Below the pieces are notes generated by a model. It was not told where the DNA came from, did no database searches, and worked only from the letters and a program-made list of their open reading frames with translations. From NCBI GenBank assembly GCA_958443265.1, contig CAUCKA010000006.1, positions 62,001 to 126,000 on the forward strand: a stretch of DNA of 64,000 nt, read 5' to 3'. This DNA is from an uncultured Collinsella sp. (lineage in GTDB: Bacteria; Actinomycetota; Coriobacteriia; Coriobacteriales; Coriobacteriaceae). Below, in pieces: positions 27,331 to 35,520 of this stretch (the stretch's first letter is position 1; each line of letters begins with the position of its first letter). Both the position numbers and the translations under genes were made by a program.

Positions 27331-27346
27331 ATGTCCTGCTCATATT

Positions 27347-27376
27347 AAAAGGAACGTCCCCAAATGCCGGCAGTTT
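27347..27376. repeat. Dispersed repeat, AAGGAACGTCCC family, right of the IS
   Basis: AAAAGGAACGTCCCCAAATG followed by CCGGCAG, inverted relative to the copy at 25758. It adjoins the IS right end and the 3' end of the antitoxin gene. Confidence 0.7.
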
Positions 27377-27383
27377 GGGACAG

Positions 27384-27587
27384 TCATTGTTGATGAGAAT
27401 CGGGCGAAATGCCAAAAGCCCCGTTCGGCGAGATGTCGAACGGGAAGGTGCCACAGCGATTGAACGCGGCAATGAACATGCGGATGGCGTTGGACGGCGT
27501 GGTGCCCACGAGCTGAGTTGCCGCCGCGAAGGCTGCCTTCTCCTCGGGCAAGACCTTCGCGACTACGGGGGTCATGTGTTCTGCCAT
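27384..27587 (-). CDS. Orphan RelB/DinJ-type antitoxin
   Basis: A 67-residue protein with a ribbon-helix-helix N-terminus (PVVAKVLPEEKAAF, then TPSNAIRMFIAAFNRCGTFPFDI), the typical RelB/DinJ layout. Antitoxins of this family bind a RelE/YafQ-like ribonuclease and repress their own operon. No toxin gene follows: the next DNA downstream is a dispersed repeat and the IS110 element. ATG 27587 follows AAGGAAG by four bases. The C-terminus is short compared with DinJ (about 86), so the toxin-wrapping tail may be cut. The toxin was probably lost or displaced. Confidence 0.75.
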   Translation of the reverse strand: MAEHMTPVVAKVLPEEKAAFAAATQLVGTTPSNAIRMFIAAFNRCGTFPFDISPNGAFGISPDSHQQ

Positions 27588-27701
27588 GGCGCTTCCTTTT
27601 TGAAACGACGGTAGTGCGGATAGATGCGGGCCACGCGGCTGGGCGACGGGCTGTGAAGGCAACCCGATTGGCCCGCATCTGGAGTTTGTTTCTGCGGCGT
27701 T

Positions 27702-27730
27702 GGTATTACTTGGTATTCCTAAGTATTACC
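27702..27730. promoter_or_regulatory. Candidate antitoxin operator
   Basis: GGTATTACTT and AAGTATTACC form a 10-bp inverted repeat (one mismatch) around a further GGTATT, 115 bases upstream of the antitoxin ATG in an AT-rich promoter region. The array suits a ribbon-helix-helix repressor. Confidence 0.5.
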
Positions 27731-27760
27731 CCGCAGATAGAATACCACATCCGACCCCAT

Positions 27761-27782
27761 GGGGACGGAGGAAAACGGATCA
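27761..27782 (+). repeat. Single arm of the GGACGGAGGAAAACGGATCA repeat
   Basis: GGGGACGGAGGAAAACGGAT followed by CA, the same sequence as the arms at 12459-12522, here just past the end of the ABC fusion gene. Confidence 0.7.
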
Positions 27783-27802
27783 TTTTGTTGCTGAATTAGT
27801 AT

Positions 27803-29179
27803 TTAGAGCGTGATGATGTCCGAGATATCGAGGGCCTGAGCGTCGGCGACATCGTGCGTGGCAAGCAGGAGCATGCGGCCGTCGAACAAGTCGAGCACAG
27901 CATCGGCCGTCACATCGCGCGCGGCGGCATCCAGGCCGGTAAAGGGCTCGTCAAGAATCACCGCGCCGCCCGGGCACAGTAGGGCTCGAGCGATCTCGAC
28001 GCGACGGCGCTGCCCGCCCGAAAGCTCGGCCACGCGAGCATGCACATCGACCCCCGGCACCAGCAAGCGCAACAGGGCCGCAGCACTCGAGGCGTCCACG
28101 CGTGCATCGGCGCACACCAGCACGTTATCCAGCGCCGAGGCGGACTCGACCAAGCGTGCATCCTGAAACACCATCGAGCACGGTGCGCACTCCCCTGCCG
28201 CAAGGGCAAGGAGCGTCGACTTACCCGCACCCGAGGCGCCCATCACACAGATACGCCCGCCCGCGGGCACGTTGAGCACCAGACCGTCCAGCGCCGGCGC
28301 CCAGGGCGCGCAATCGCCCACGGCAAGCGCAAGCTCCGCTGCAGCGCCATCGCCCGCAGCCCTCGCACGCCCGCGCAGCCCATGCCCATGCGCCCGCACG
28401 GCCGCACCCCACGCCACGGGCCCCGAAACCCGCAGCAGCCACACCAGCACGCGCTCACACGCCCACGAGGCGGCAACGACCAGCACGGTCCAAGCCAGCA
28501 GGTCGGCCGTCTCAATCAAAAGCTTCGCCTGATAGATGCGCTCACCCACGGTGCCCACCGCCATGCCGATCAGCTCGGCTGCCACACCGGCCTTCCAGCT
28601 CATGCCGATCACGGCACGCGCACAAGAAAGCACAAACGGCAGGACTTCGCGCCAGGTATGGGCGCAAAACAGTCGCCAGCCGCGCACGCCATGCAGACGG
28701 AACATCTGCTCCAGCGGCTGATCAGCCTGCGTCAAGCCCTCGGCCAGCGAAAAATACACGCCCGGCAGCGCCATCAAAAAGACCGCGGCAATGCTCACGC
28801 GCGCCGATCCCAGCCAGATAAGCAGCAGGACCACCACGCAGGCAACCGGCGTCGCCTTTACAAACGACAGCGCCGGAGCCACCAGGTGCGCAAACGCCCG
28901 CGAACGAGACGAAAACCCGGCAAGTACACCACCACACACCGCGGCAAGCGCCAGCCCGCCCAGTATCCGCGCGCCCGAGCCCGCCAGAATCGCCCACGTG
29001 CCGGCATCGCATATCAGGCGCAGCAGCGCCAAGGCAACAGCACCCGGCCCCGGCAAAATCAGCGGCTGCGCCACCAGCGCCGCCACCAGCATCCACACGG
29101 CAAGCCAAAAGGCGGCGACGGCACCTGCTGCCGCCACCGCCTTCGCACGCTCTGTCATTTGTCGAGCAAACGCACGCAC
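27803..29179 (-). CDS. ABC transporter permease-ATPase fusion (SsuC-SsuB type)
   Basis: A 458-residue protein. Residues 1-250 form a permease of the nitrate/sulfonate/taurine type with about six helices and an EAA-like loop (LHGVRGWRLFCAHTWREVLP). Residues 285-458 form an ATPase with Walker A GASGAGKST (about 315-323), signature LSGGQRRRVEIARAL and Walker B AVILDEPFTGLD. The Q-loop region is compressed and the ATPase is shorter than usual (about 175 residues). Such systems normally use separate permease and ATPase genes. GTG 29179 lies six bases after GGAG and three bases after the stop of the solute-binding gene. The substrate is unknown. Confidence 0.88.
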   Translation of the reverse strand: MRAFARQMTERAKAVAAAGAVAAFWLAVWMLVAALVAQPLILPGPGAVALALLRLICDAGTWAILAGSGARILGGLALAAVCGGVLAGFSSRSRAFAHLVAPALSFVKATPVACVVVLLLIWLGSARVSIAAVFLMALPGVYFSLAEGLTQADQPLEQMFRLHGVRGWRLFCAHTWREVLPFVLSCARAVIGMSWKAGVAAELIGMAVGTVGERIYQAKLLIETADLLAWTVLVVAASWACERVLVWLLRVSGPVAWGAAVRAHGHGLRGRARAAGDGAAAELALAVGDCAPWAPALDGLVLNVPAGGRICVMGASGAGKSTLLALAAGECAPCSMVFQDARLVESASALDNVLVCADARVDASSAAALLRLLVPGVDVHARVAELSGGQRRRVEIARALLCPGGAVILDEPFTGLDAAARDVTADAVLDLFDGRMLLLATHDVADAQALDISDIITL

Positions 29180-29182
29180 GGG

Positions 29183-30238
29183 CTACTCCATGTAGTAGAA
29201 ATTGTCAGCCGGAAGTTTACCACCCACGGCACTCGCGTCCGCGCCGGACAGCACCTGCAGATACCCGCTAAGTGCCGCCTTCATATCCTTGCCCGTCTGG
29301 CAGACAAGCATGCACCCGGGAATCGCCTTCTCGGCGATCTTGGCGTTGTCCACGATGCCGGCATCGACCACGGCCTGCGCCCAGTCTGCCGGCGCCGCAT
29401 TGACAGCCTTAACGCTCGCCGCATGGCAGCTCAAGAACTCCGCAACGGCCTCGGGATGCTCCTCGGCAAAGGCACGGCGCACCACGGTCACGCCCGTCAG
29501 CAAACGGGAGCCCGTGTCACCCGCGAGCTCGTCCCACACATCGGTCAGGCTCACCGGTGCCGACAGCTTGCCCTCGCTCTTGGCGATGGCAGCGGTCTTG
29601 AATGGCTCCGGCAGCACGCCCACGGCGGACGGGTCGGCAAGCAGGGCCGACAGCACCTCGGTGGGTTCGCTCTTAAACTCAAGCGCCACCTGGCCAGTCA
29701 GACCTGCGCGCTCCAGCAGGTAGTTCATGACGTACTCCGGTGTGGTGCCCTTGCCCGTCATATAGACGGTATGGCCCGCCAGATCGCCAAACGAGGCCAC
29801 ACTCGCGTCGCCCGTCACCACATTCAGCACGCCCAGCGTGTTGATGTCGATGACCTGCACCGCGCCCTCGGTCTTGTTGTAGAGCACACTCGCCACGTTG
29901 GCGGGCACCAGGGCAATGTCGATATCGCCCTGAATGACCTTGGGCACAATCTCATCGGCGGCAGTATTGATCGCAAAGTCGAACTCATTGTCCGTCTCGC
30001 CATCGGCCGCCCGGTCCATAAACTGCACCAGACCAATCGAGGTTGGCCCCTTGAGCGAGGCGACGTGCACCTCGACCGACTCTGCGGCAGCACCGGCGCC
30101 GTCCGTGGCAGCCGAGCCCGCGGCGGACCCGGCACCGGCACCCCCGCCGCCACAGCCCGCGAGCGCAAGTGACAGGGCGCCCGCGGCGAGCGCCGAGGCA
30201 AACCCCCGGCGCGACATTTCAAAATCAAACGCGCGCAT
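29183..30238 (-). CDS. ABC solute-binding lipoprotein (NMT1/SsuA-like)
   Basis: A 351-residue periplasmic-binding-type lipoprotein. The signal peptide has SRRGF followed by a hydrophobic stretch and lipobox LALAGC (Cys29); the SRRGF could permit Tat export. A Gly/Ala-rich linker follows. The core (GPTSIGLVQFMD, GDIDIALVPANVASVLYNK, VLPEPFKTAAIAKSEG) resembles NMT1/THI5/SsuA proteins that bind small organic anions or thiamin precursors. It is the receptor for the fusion transporter downstream. ATG 30238 follows the hydrogenase stop by two bases, with GAGGGG upstream inside the hydrogenase gene. Confidence 0.9.
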   Translation of the reverse strand: MRAFDFEMSRRGFASALAAGALSLALAGCGGGGAGAGSAAGSAATDGAGAAAESVEVHVASLKGPTSIGLVQFMDRAADGETDNEFDFAINTAADEIVPKVIQGDIDIALVPANVASVLYNKTEGAVQVIDINTLGVLNVVTGDASVASFGDLAGHTVYMTGKGTTPEYVMNYLLERAGLTGQVALEFKSEPTEVLSALLADPSAVGVLPEPFKTAAIAKSEGKLSAPVSLTDVWDELAGDTGSRLLTGVTVVRRAFAEEHPEAVAEFLSCHAASVKAVNAAPADWAQAVVDAGIVDNAKIAEKAIPGCMLVCQTGKDMKAALSGYLQVLSGADASAVGGKLPADNFYYME

Positions 30239-30240
30239 CG

Positions 30241-32052
30241 CTAGCACATCCCCTCGTTAGGCATCGTCCATGCGTGATGATCGGTATGCAGCAATTCCTC
30301 GGCCAGCGGCGAGGGCGGCGCACCCAAGAACTCGCGATAGCATACCTGAACATCGGGGTTCTCGTGCGAGAAGCGAATGTCGGCCGCCGCATCGAGGCCC
30401 CAGAGCACCTGGCCGCGCTCTTCCGCCAGCTCGCAGCCGTCATGGATGGGCTGACCACCGCCACCGACGCAACCGCCCGGACACGCCATGACCTCGACGA
30501 AGTCATAACTCACGCGGCCGTCGCGAATCGCGTCAAGCAGGCGGGCGGCGTTGCCCAGCCCGTGCGCCACGGCGACGCGCACCTTGGTGCCATCGATATC
30601 GGCCACGGCTTCCTTCCAGCCGTCCAGGCCGCGCACGTCGGTAAAGAAATCGGCATCGGGGTTCTTGCCCGTCACCAGGTAGTAGGCCGAGCGCACGGCG
30701 GCCTCCATCACGCCGCCCGTGGCGCCAAAGATCACACCCGCGCCCGTGCCAAAGCCCAGCGGCGTATCGAGCGGCTCCTCGGTAAGCGTGTCAACGCTCA
30801 CGTGGCTCGCGCGAATCATGCGCACCATCTCGCGCACCGTCAGCGCAACGTCAACGTCGGGCGTACCGTCCTCGCCCACCATGCTCGGCAGCGCACACTC
30901 GGCCTTCTTGGCCGTACACGGCATCACGGACACCACAAACAGGCGCTCGGGCTCCACGCCCAGCACCTTGGCGTAGTAGGTCTTGGCGATGGCGCCAAAC
31001 ATCTGCTGCGGCGACTTGGACGTGGACAGGCTGTCGACAAACTCCGGATAGCGCGCCTTCACAAAGCGCACCCAGCCCGGGCAGCAGCTCGTAAACATGG
31101 GCCAGCCGCGACTGTCGCCCTCGCCCTTGGCGGCCTTACCCAGGCGCTCGAGCAGCTCGGAGCCCTCCTCCATAATGGTGAGGTCGGCCGAGAAATCGGT
31201 GTCGAACACGTACTCAAAGCCAACGCGGCGCAGCGCGCAAGCCAGGCGCTCGACGGTAGCCTCCTCGCGCGGAATGCCGAGCTCCTCGCCCCAGGCGCTA
31301 CGCACGGCCGGCGCAATCTGCACCAGCACGATTTTGTCGGGATCGGCGAGAGCATCGAACACGGTCTCGGTATCGTCGCGCTCGCGCAGTGCGCCCGTCG
31401 GACAATGTGTAATGCACTGGCCGCACGCGACGCAATCGGTCTTGCCGATCGGCGCGCGCCCGCGGGTACCCACGGCGGTATGCGTGGCGCGGTTGGTCAG
31501 GTCCCAAATCCCTAAGCCCTGCACGCTCTCGCATACCTTGATGCAGCGCATGCATTTGATGCACTTGTCGTTATCGCGGATGATGGGGAAATCGAAGTCC
31601 CAGCCCTCGCGCGCCAGGTGCTGCTCGTACGGCAGATAGAAAATGCCAAGGTCGTTGGCGATGGTCTGCAGGTTGCAGTTGCCGCTGCGCACACAGCTCG
31701 TACAGCGCGAGTCGTGCTGGGACAGCAGCAGCTGCACGTTGGTGCGACGGGCCTCGCGGGCCTTGGGGCTGTTGGTATGGACCACCATGCCGTCGAGCAC
31801 GTAGTTGTTGCAGGCGGCAACCAGCTGGTCGCAGCCCTCGACCTCGACCACGCACACGCGGCAACCGCCGATCTCGTTCAGATCGCGCAGGTAGCACAGG
31901 GTGGGAATCTGGATGCCGACGGACTTGGCCGCATCCAGGATCGTGGTGTGCTCGGGCACCACGACCTCACAATTATCGATCGTGAGCTTGACCATGTTGA
32001 GTGCTCCGCTTTCGGTGTTGTCGCTGACAGTGGTTTTGTTGGGCTCTACCAT
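30241..32052 (-). CDS. [FeFe]-hydrogenase catalytic subunit
   Basis: Reversible H2 formation in the cytoplasm. About 603 residues: an N-terminal NuoG-like [2Fe-2S] domain (CYLRDLNEIGGCRVC), a His/Cys cluster (HDSRCTSCVRSGNC), two [4Fe-4S] motifs (CIKCMRCIKVC and CVACGQCITHC), then the H-cluster domain with TSCCPGW (about 320), MPCTAKK (about 376) and MACPGGCVGGGGQP (about 521). ATG 32052 overlaps the upstream gene's stop and follows GGAGG. A second in-frame ATG at 31995 also has an upstream GGAG. The partner subunit is GltD-like, which recalls the group A2 (glutamate synthase-linked) hydrogenases. No maturation genes (hydEFG) are in the window. Confidence 0.95.
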   Translation of the reverse strand: MVEPNKTTVSDNTESGALNMVKLTIDNCEVVVPEHTTILDAAKSVGIQIPTLCYLRDLNEIGGCRVCVVEVEGCDQLVAACNNYVLDGMVVHTNSPKAREARRTNVQLLLSQHDSRCTSCVRSGNCNLQTIANDLGIFYLPYEQHLAREGWDFDFPIIRDNDKCIKCMRCIKVCESVQGLGIWDLTNRATHTAVGTRGRAPIGKTDCVACGQCITHCPTGALRERDDTETVFDALADPDKIVLVQIAPAVRSAWGEELGIPREEATVERLACALRRVGFEYVFDTDFSADLTIMEEGSELLERLGKAAKGEGDSRGWPMFTSCCPGWVRFVKARYPEFVDSLSTSKSPQQMFGAIAKTYYAKVLGVEPERLFVVSVMPCTAKKAECALPSMVGEDGTPDVDVALTVREMVRMIRASHVSVDTLTEEPLDTPLGFGTGAGVIFGATGGVMEAAVRSAYYLVTGKNPDADFFTDVRGLDGWKEAVADIDGTKVRVAVAHGLGNAARLLDAIRDGRVSYDFVEVMACPGGCVGGGGQPIHDGCELAEERGQVLWGLDAAADIRFSHENPDVQVCYREFLGAPPSPLAEELLHTDHHAWTMPNEGMC

Positions 32053-33878
32053 TCCAGGTTCCTCCCTCCGCGGAACGCGCCAAAGCCAAAGTGGTCGCAA
32101 CGCAGGCAGCGGCTTGCCTCCTGGCGTGCCTCCTCCTCGGTAAGACCTTGCTCGACCAGATTCCAATCGTGGATGCGCTCGCCGGCTTCGCGCTCGCCCA
32201 GCTCGCAGCGGCCGCACTCGTGCTTGCCCTTAAACTGCACGGTCGGCAGCTCAACGTCGAGCTTGATCTTGTGGTCAAAGCCCAGATAGCGGTCGATATT
32301 TGCCGAAGCAACGCGGCCGGCGTTGATGGCACGGATGACGGTGGCGGGGCCGGTCTGGCAGTCACCGCCGCTAAAGAGGCCATCGAAGTTAGGCACGGCG
32401 CCATCCGAATCGGTGACGACGCGACCCCACTTGCAGGCGATGCCCATGTCCTCAAACGGCTTGGAATCGATGTCCTGGCCAATGGCCACAAACACGCGCT
32501 CGCAGGGAATGACGCGCTCGGGCGTGGCGGCGGCACGCGGGGCCGGACGCCCACGACGGGGCTCGCCGATGATCTGCGGCTGCACGCGCAGGCCACTCAC
32601 GCGACCTTCCTCGCCCGTCTCGATAGCGAGCGGGGCGGTCAACTCCAGTACCTCGCAGCCCTCGGCCTGGGCGCCGGCGATCTCGGCGTCCTGGGCCGTC
32701 ATGTCGCAGATGCGACGGCGGTAGACGATGCTCACCTTTTCGGCACCGCAGCGCACGGCGGAGCGCGCCACGTCCATGGCCACGTTGCCGCCGCCGATGA
32801 CGCACACGCGCTGGCCGCTCAGGTCGGGCAGCTCGTCGTCGCCGATGGCGCGCAGCATCTTGACGGCCGACTCCACGCCGAGCGCTTCCTCGCCCGGAAG
32901 GCCGAGCTTCTTATCGCTGTGGGCGCCAATGGCCAGGTAGACGGCATCGAACTCGTCGCGCAGGCGGACAAGCTCCTCGCCGTTCACGGAGTGGTCGAGT
33001 TCCGCATCGATGCCGGCGCTCAAGATCCAGTCGATCTCGGCCTGCAAGCGCTCGCGCGGCAGACGATAGCTGGGGATGCCGTAGCGCAGCATGCCGCCCA
33101 GGTGGTGGCGCTGCTCAAAGATGGTCACCTTATGGCCCATCACGGCCAGGTAGTAGGCGCAGGAAAGGCCGGCCGGGCCGCCGCCGATCACAGCAACGCG
33201 CTTACCGGTGTTGTCCACTACATGCGGCTTGTGATCGTTGAGGTCACTGTGCTCAACGGCAAAACGCTTGAGGGCGAGGATGTTCATGGGGTCGTCGACC
33301 ATGCCACGGCGACAGTGCATCTCGCAGGGATGCTCGCACACCAGGCCGCAGACGAGCGGCAGCGGGTTGTTCTTGCGGATGACCTTGACGGCATCAGCAT
33401 AGCGGCCGGCCTCGACGAGCGAAATGTAACCGGGAATGTCGACGTGTGCCGGGCAGCCCGAGACACACGGAACGCGGGCCTCGCGATCAAAGCCGCAGGA
33501 ATGCTCGCGGATGTGATGCTCAAAATCGTCACGGAAGCCGCGAATGGCCGTGAGTGCCATGGCGCCGGCTTCGTAGCCGATGGCGCAGTCGCTCGAAAGG
33601 TAGATGGTGCGGGCCGTGCGCTCAATCAGGTTGAGCGTGGACTCATCGGCGCGCCCTTCGAGCACATCGGCGAGCAAGTCGCTCAGCGCGCTCAGGCCCA
33701 CACGGCAGGGTGTGCACTTGCCGCAGCTCTGGGTGGAGCACAGGTTAACGAGCGCTGCCGTAAACTCAACGGGACACGGGGCGAGCGAACTCACCGCCAG
33801 ACGGCGTCCGAGCGCATCGTGCAGGTCGTCCATGACGGCCTGAGCGTGGCTGCGTTCCATTACGTGCAGTCGAGCCAT
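32046..33878 (-). CDS. NuoF-C/GltD-like FAD-NAD(P) oxidoreductase, hydrogenase partner
   Basis: A 610-residue flavoprotein. Residues 45-120 match the C-terminal Fe-S part of NuoF (SCGKCTPCRVGL). The rest is GltD-like: an Fe-S helical region (VPCVSGCPAHVDIPGYI), an FAD motif VIGGGPAGLSCAYYL, an NAD(P) motif VIGGGNVAMDVARSAV, a GD box (SGGDCQTGPATVIRAI), and a C-terminal Cys cluster (CGRC...CLRC). It probably passes electrons between NAD(P)H and the hydrogenase. Its stop overlaps the hydrogenase ATG (ATGGTAG). ATG 33878 follows GAGGGG. Whether it uses NADH or NADPH, or bifurcates with ferredoxin, cannot be read from sequence. Confidence 0.9.
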   Translation of the reverse strand: MARLHVMERSHAQAVMDDLHDALGRRLAVSSLAPCPVEFTAALVNLCSTQSCGKCTPCRVGLSALSDLLADVLEGRADESTLNLIERTARTIYLSSDCAIGYEAGAMALTAIRGFRDDFEHHIREHSCGFDREARVPCVSGCPAHVDIPGYISLVEAGRYADAVKVIRKNNPLPLVCGLVCEHPCEMHCRRGMVDDPMNILALKRFAVEHSDLNDHKPHVVDNTGKRVAVIGGGPAGLSCAYYLAVMGHKVTIFEQRHHLGGMLRYGIPSYRLPRERLQAEIDWILSAGIDAELDHSVNGEELVRLRDEFDAVYLAIGAHSDKKLGLPGEEALGVESAVKMLRAIGDDELPDLSGQRVCVIGGGNVAMDVARSAVRCGAEKVSIVYRRRICDMTAQDAEIAGAQAEGCEVLELTAPLAIETGEEGRVSGLRVQPQIIGEPRRGRPAPRAAATPERVIPCERVFVAIGQDIDSKPFEDMGIACKWGRVVTDSDGAVPNFDGLFSGGDCQTGPATVIRAINAGRVASANIDRYLGFDHKIKLDVELPTVQFKGKHECGRCELGEREAGERIHDWNLVEQGLTEEEARQEASRCLRCDHFGFGAFRGGRNLEW

Positions 33879-34064
33879 AAGATCCCCTCTCACATGGCAG
33901 CCCGGAGGCGAAACCGAGCGAAGTTGCTACACGCACAACACTGACCTAAAAAGTTGTTAGGTCTCCACGCAGTTCGGCAGGCGGTATGAAATGTCACCCT
34001 CGGCGGTGAAATAGAACATTACCGCAGATAAATGCCATATTTGATAAAACGCGTTACCAAATGA

Positions 34065-34102
34065 CAATGCCCCGCCCACGCAATCACGTGGACGGGGCAT
34101 TG
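34065..34102. terminator. Terminator after the GH4 glucosidase gene
   Basis: Arms CAATGCCCCG and CGGGGCATTG plus CCACG/CGTGG give a 16-bp stem (one mismatch) with a six-base loop. It sits between the minus-strand PTS operon and the hydrogenase operon promoter region (33879-34064), where only a small ACCTAA/TTAGGT hairpin at 33943 is otherwise visible. Confidence 0.75.
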
Positions 34103-34134
34103 CTCCAGGTATGCGGCCAGCGACCCTGTTGCTT

Positions 34135-35517
34135 TTACTTAAGCTCGGGCCAGTAACCCTTGTTGGCCTCGATCATGTCGTCGAGAACCTCCTTGGCGAC
34201 CTTCATCGACGGCACGGTCTTGTTCAGCGTAAAGGCCTTGAGCGCCTTCTCGTAAGAACCCTCGATCGTAGCCTCGACCACGAGCTTCTCGGAGTTCAGC
34301 TGCTGCATCATGAGGCCCTGCTGGAACAGAGGAATGTTGTCGCGGCTGATGACCTCGGGGCCATTCTTGCCAATGTAGGCAGGCAGCTCGACCATAGCGT
34401 CGTAGGGCATGTTGGGGATAGCGCCCTTGTTCTCGCAAATGACCAGGAAGCGCTGCTTGGTGTCGTTCTTCAGAGCGATAGCCAGATCGGCAATCCAGTC
34501 GCCGTGGCTGCCCGCGTAGAACGTGCTCTCGTCGATCTCGCCCGTCTTCTCGTAGTGGTCGATGCCGTCGAAGAGGTTCTTCTCGCGCGTCTCCTCAACC
34601 TCGTTAGCTCGGGTGCGCTCGGGGTTGGAATGCTCGACGAACTCCTTCTGCTGCAGGTAGTAGTTCAGATACGTGTTAGGCAGGTACTCCGGGAAGCACT
34701 CCATGATCTCGTACTCGCCCTTCCAGACGTAGTACCAGCTGCCCTTGGTGTGGCGGTTCTGCTCGGGGTGCTCGTCAGTGGCCTCCTCGGGCTTCTTGGA
34801 CATCAGCGAGCCCATGCCCTTGAGGTACGAATCGGGCAGCAGAATCTCGTGCTCCTTGATGTACTCGCGCAGCTGCGGGAGCACCTCCTCGCCCTTGTGG
34901 CGAATCGAGGTGAACCAGCCAAAGTGGTTGAGGCCAAAGTAATCGTACTCGACATCCTTCTTGTCGATATCGAGTGCGGCGCAAACCACGTCGATGATCG
35001 CGATCGGCATGTCGCAGATGTTGATGATGCGAGCGTTGGGACGCAGCACACGGCAGCCCTCGGAGACGATGGCAGCAGGGTTGGAGTAGTTGAGAATCCA
35101 GTAGTCCTTCTTGGCGTACTTCTCGACGTCATCGATCAGCTCGACCATGGGGAAGATGGTGCGCATGCCGTAGGCAAGGCCGCCGCAACCGCAGGTCTCC
35201 TGGCCCACGCAGCCATGGCGCAGCGGAATCTTCTCGTCCTGCTCGCGCATGGCGTAGCCGCCCACGCGCATCTGGGCAAACACGAAGCTCGCGTCGGTAA
35301 AAGCCGTCTCCTTGTCGGTGGTCACCGTGAGCTTGATGTCCAGGCCAAGGTCCTCGTGCAGAATCCAGTCCACGAGCACGCCGATCTTGCGCTGGCGCTC
35401 CTCGTTGATGTCGTACAGACGAATCTCGTCAACGTCGAGCTCGTCCTTGCGCAGAGCGATGGACTTGACGATGCCGGGGGTAAAGGTGGATCCGCCACCA
35501 CACAGAGTAATGATCAT
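34135..35517 (-). CDS. 6-phospho-alpha-glucosidase, GH4 family
   Basis: Hydrolyses phosphorylated alpha-glucosides such as maltose 6'-phosphate after PTS import, using NAD+ and a divalent metal. The 460-residue protein begins MIITLCGGGSTFTPGIV, the GH4 NAD-binding motif. CDMP at residues 168-171 is the alpha-type signature (GlvA/MalH), where 6-phospho-beta-glucosidases have CN[VI]P. FGLNHFGWF and the Arg/His-rich catalytic region follow. It starts three bases after the EIIBC stop and is last in the operon EIIA-antiterminator-EIIBC-GH4. The symbol malH or glvA would be suitable; none is asserted. Confidence 0.92.
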   Translation of the reverse strand: MIITLCGGGSTFTPGIVKSIALRKDELDVDEIRLYDINEERQRKIGVLVDWILHEDLGLDIKLTVTTDKETAFTDASFVFAQMRVGGYAMREQDEKIPLRHGCVGQETCGCGGLAYGMRTIFPMVELIDDVEKYAKKDYWILNYSNPAAIVSEGCRVLRPNARIINICDMPIAIIDVVCAALDIDKKDVEYDYFGLNHFGWFTSIRHKGEEVLPQLREYIKEHEILLPDSYLKGMGSLMSKKPEEATDEHPEQNRHTKGSWYYVWKGEYEIMECFPEYLPNTYLNYYLQQKEFVEHSNPERTRANEVEETREKNLFDGIDHYEKTGEIDESTFYAGSHGDWIADLAIALKNDTKQRFLVICENKGAIPNMPYDAMVELPAYIGKNGPEVISRDNIPLFQQGLMMQQLNSEKLVVEATIEGSYEKALKAFTLNKTVPSMKVAKEVLDDMIEANKGYWPELK

Positions 35518-35520
35518 TGT

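Larger units (their letters stand above)
25795..27345 (+). mobile_element. IS110-family insertion sequence, IS1111-like ends
   Basis: About 1.55 kb, bounded by a perfect 15-bp inverted repeat: ATATGAGCAGGACAT at 25795-25809 and its reverse complement at 27331-27345. The transposase is intact. Known IS110-group members lack terminal inverted repeats, while the IS1111 subgroup has short subterminal ones, which fits here. The long noncoding segment is downstream of the transposase (about 300 bp), also as in IS1111 types. Exact ends are uncertain by several bases. The element lies between two inverted copies of the AAGGAACGTCCC repeat, which suggests insertion into a repeat pair. Confidence 0.85.
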
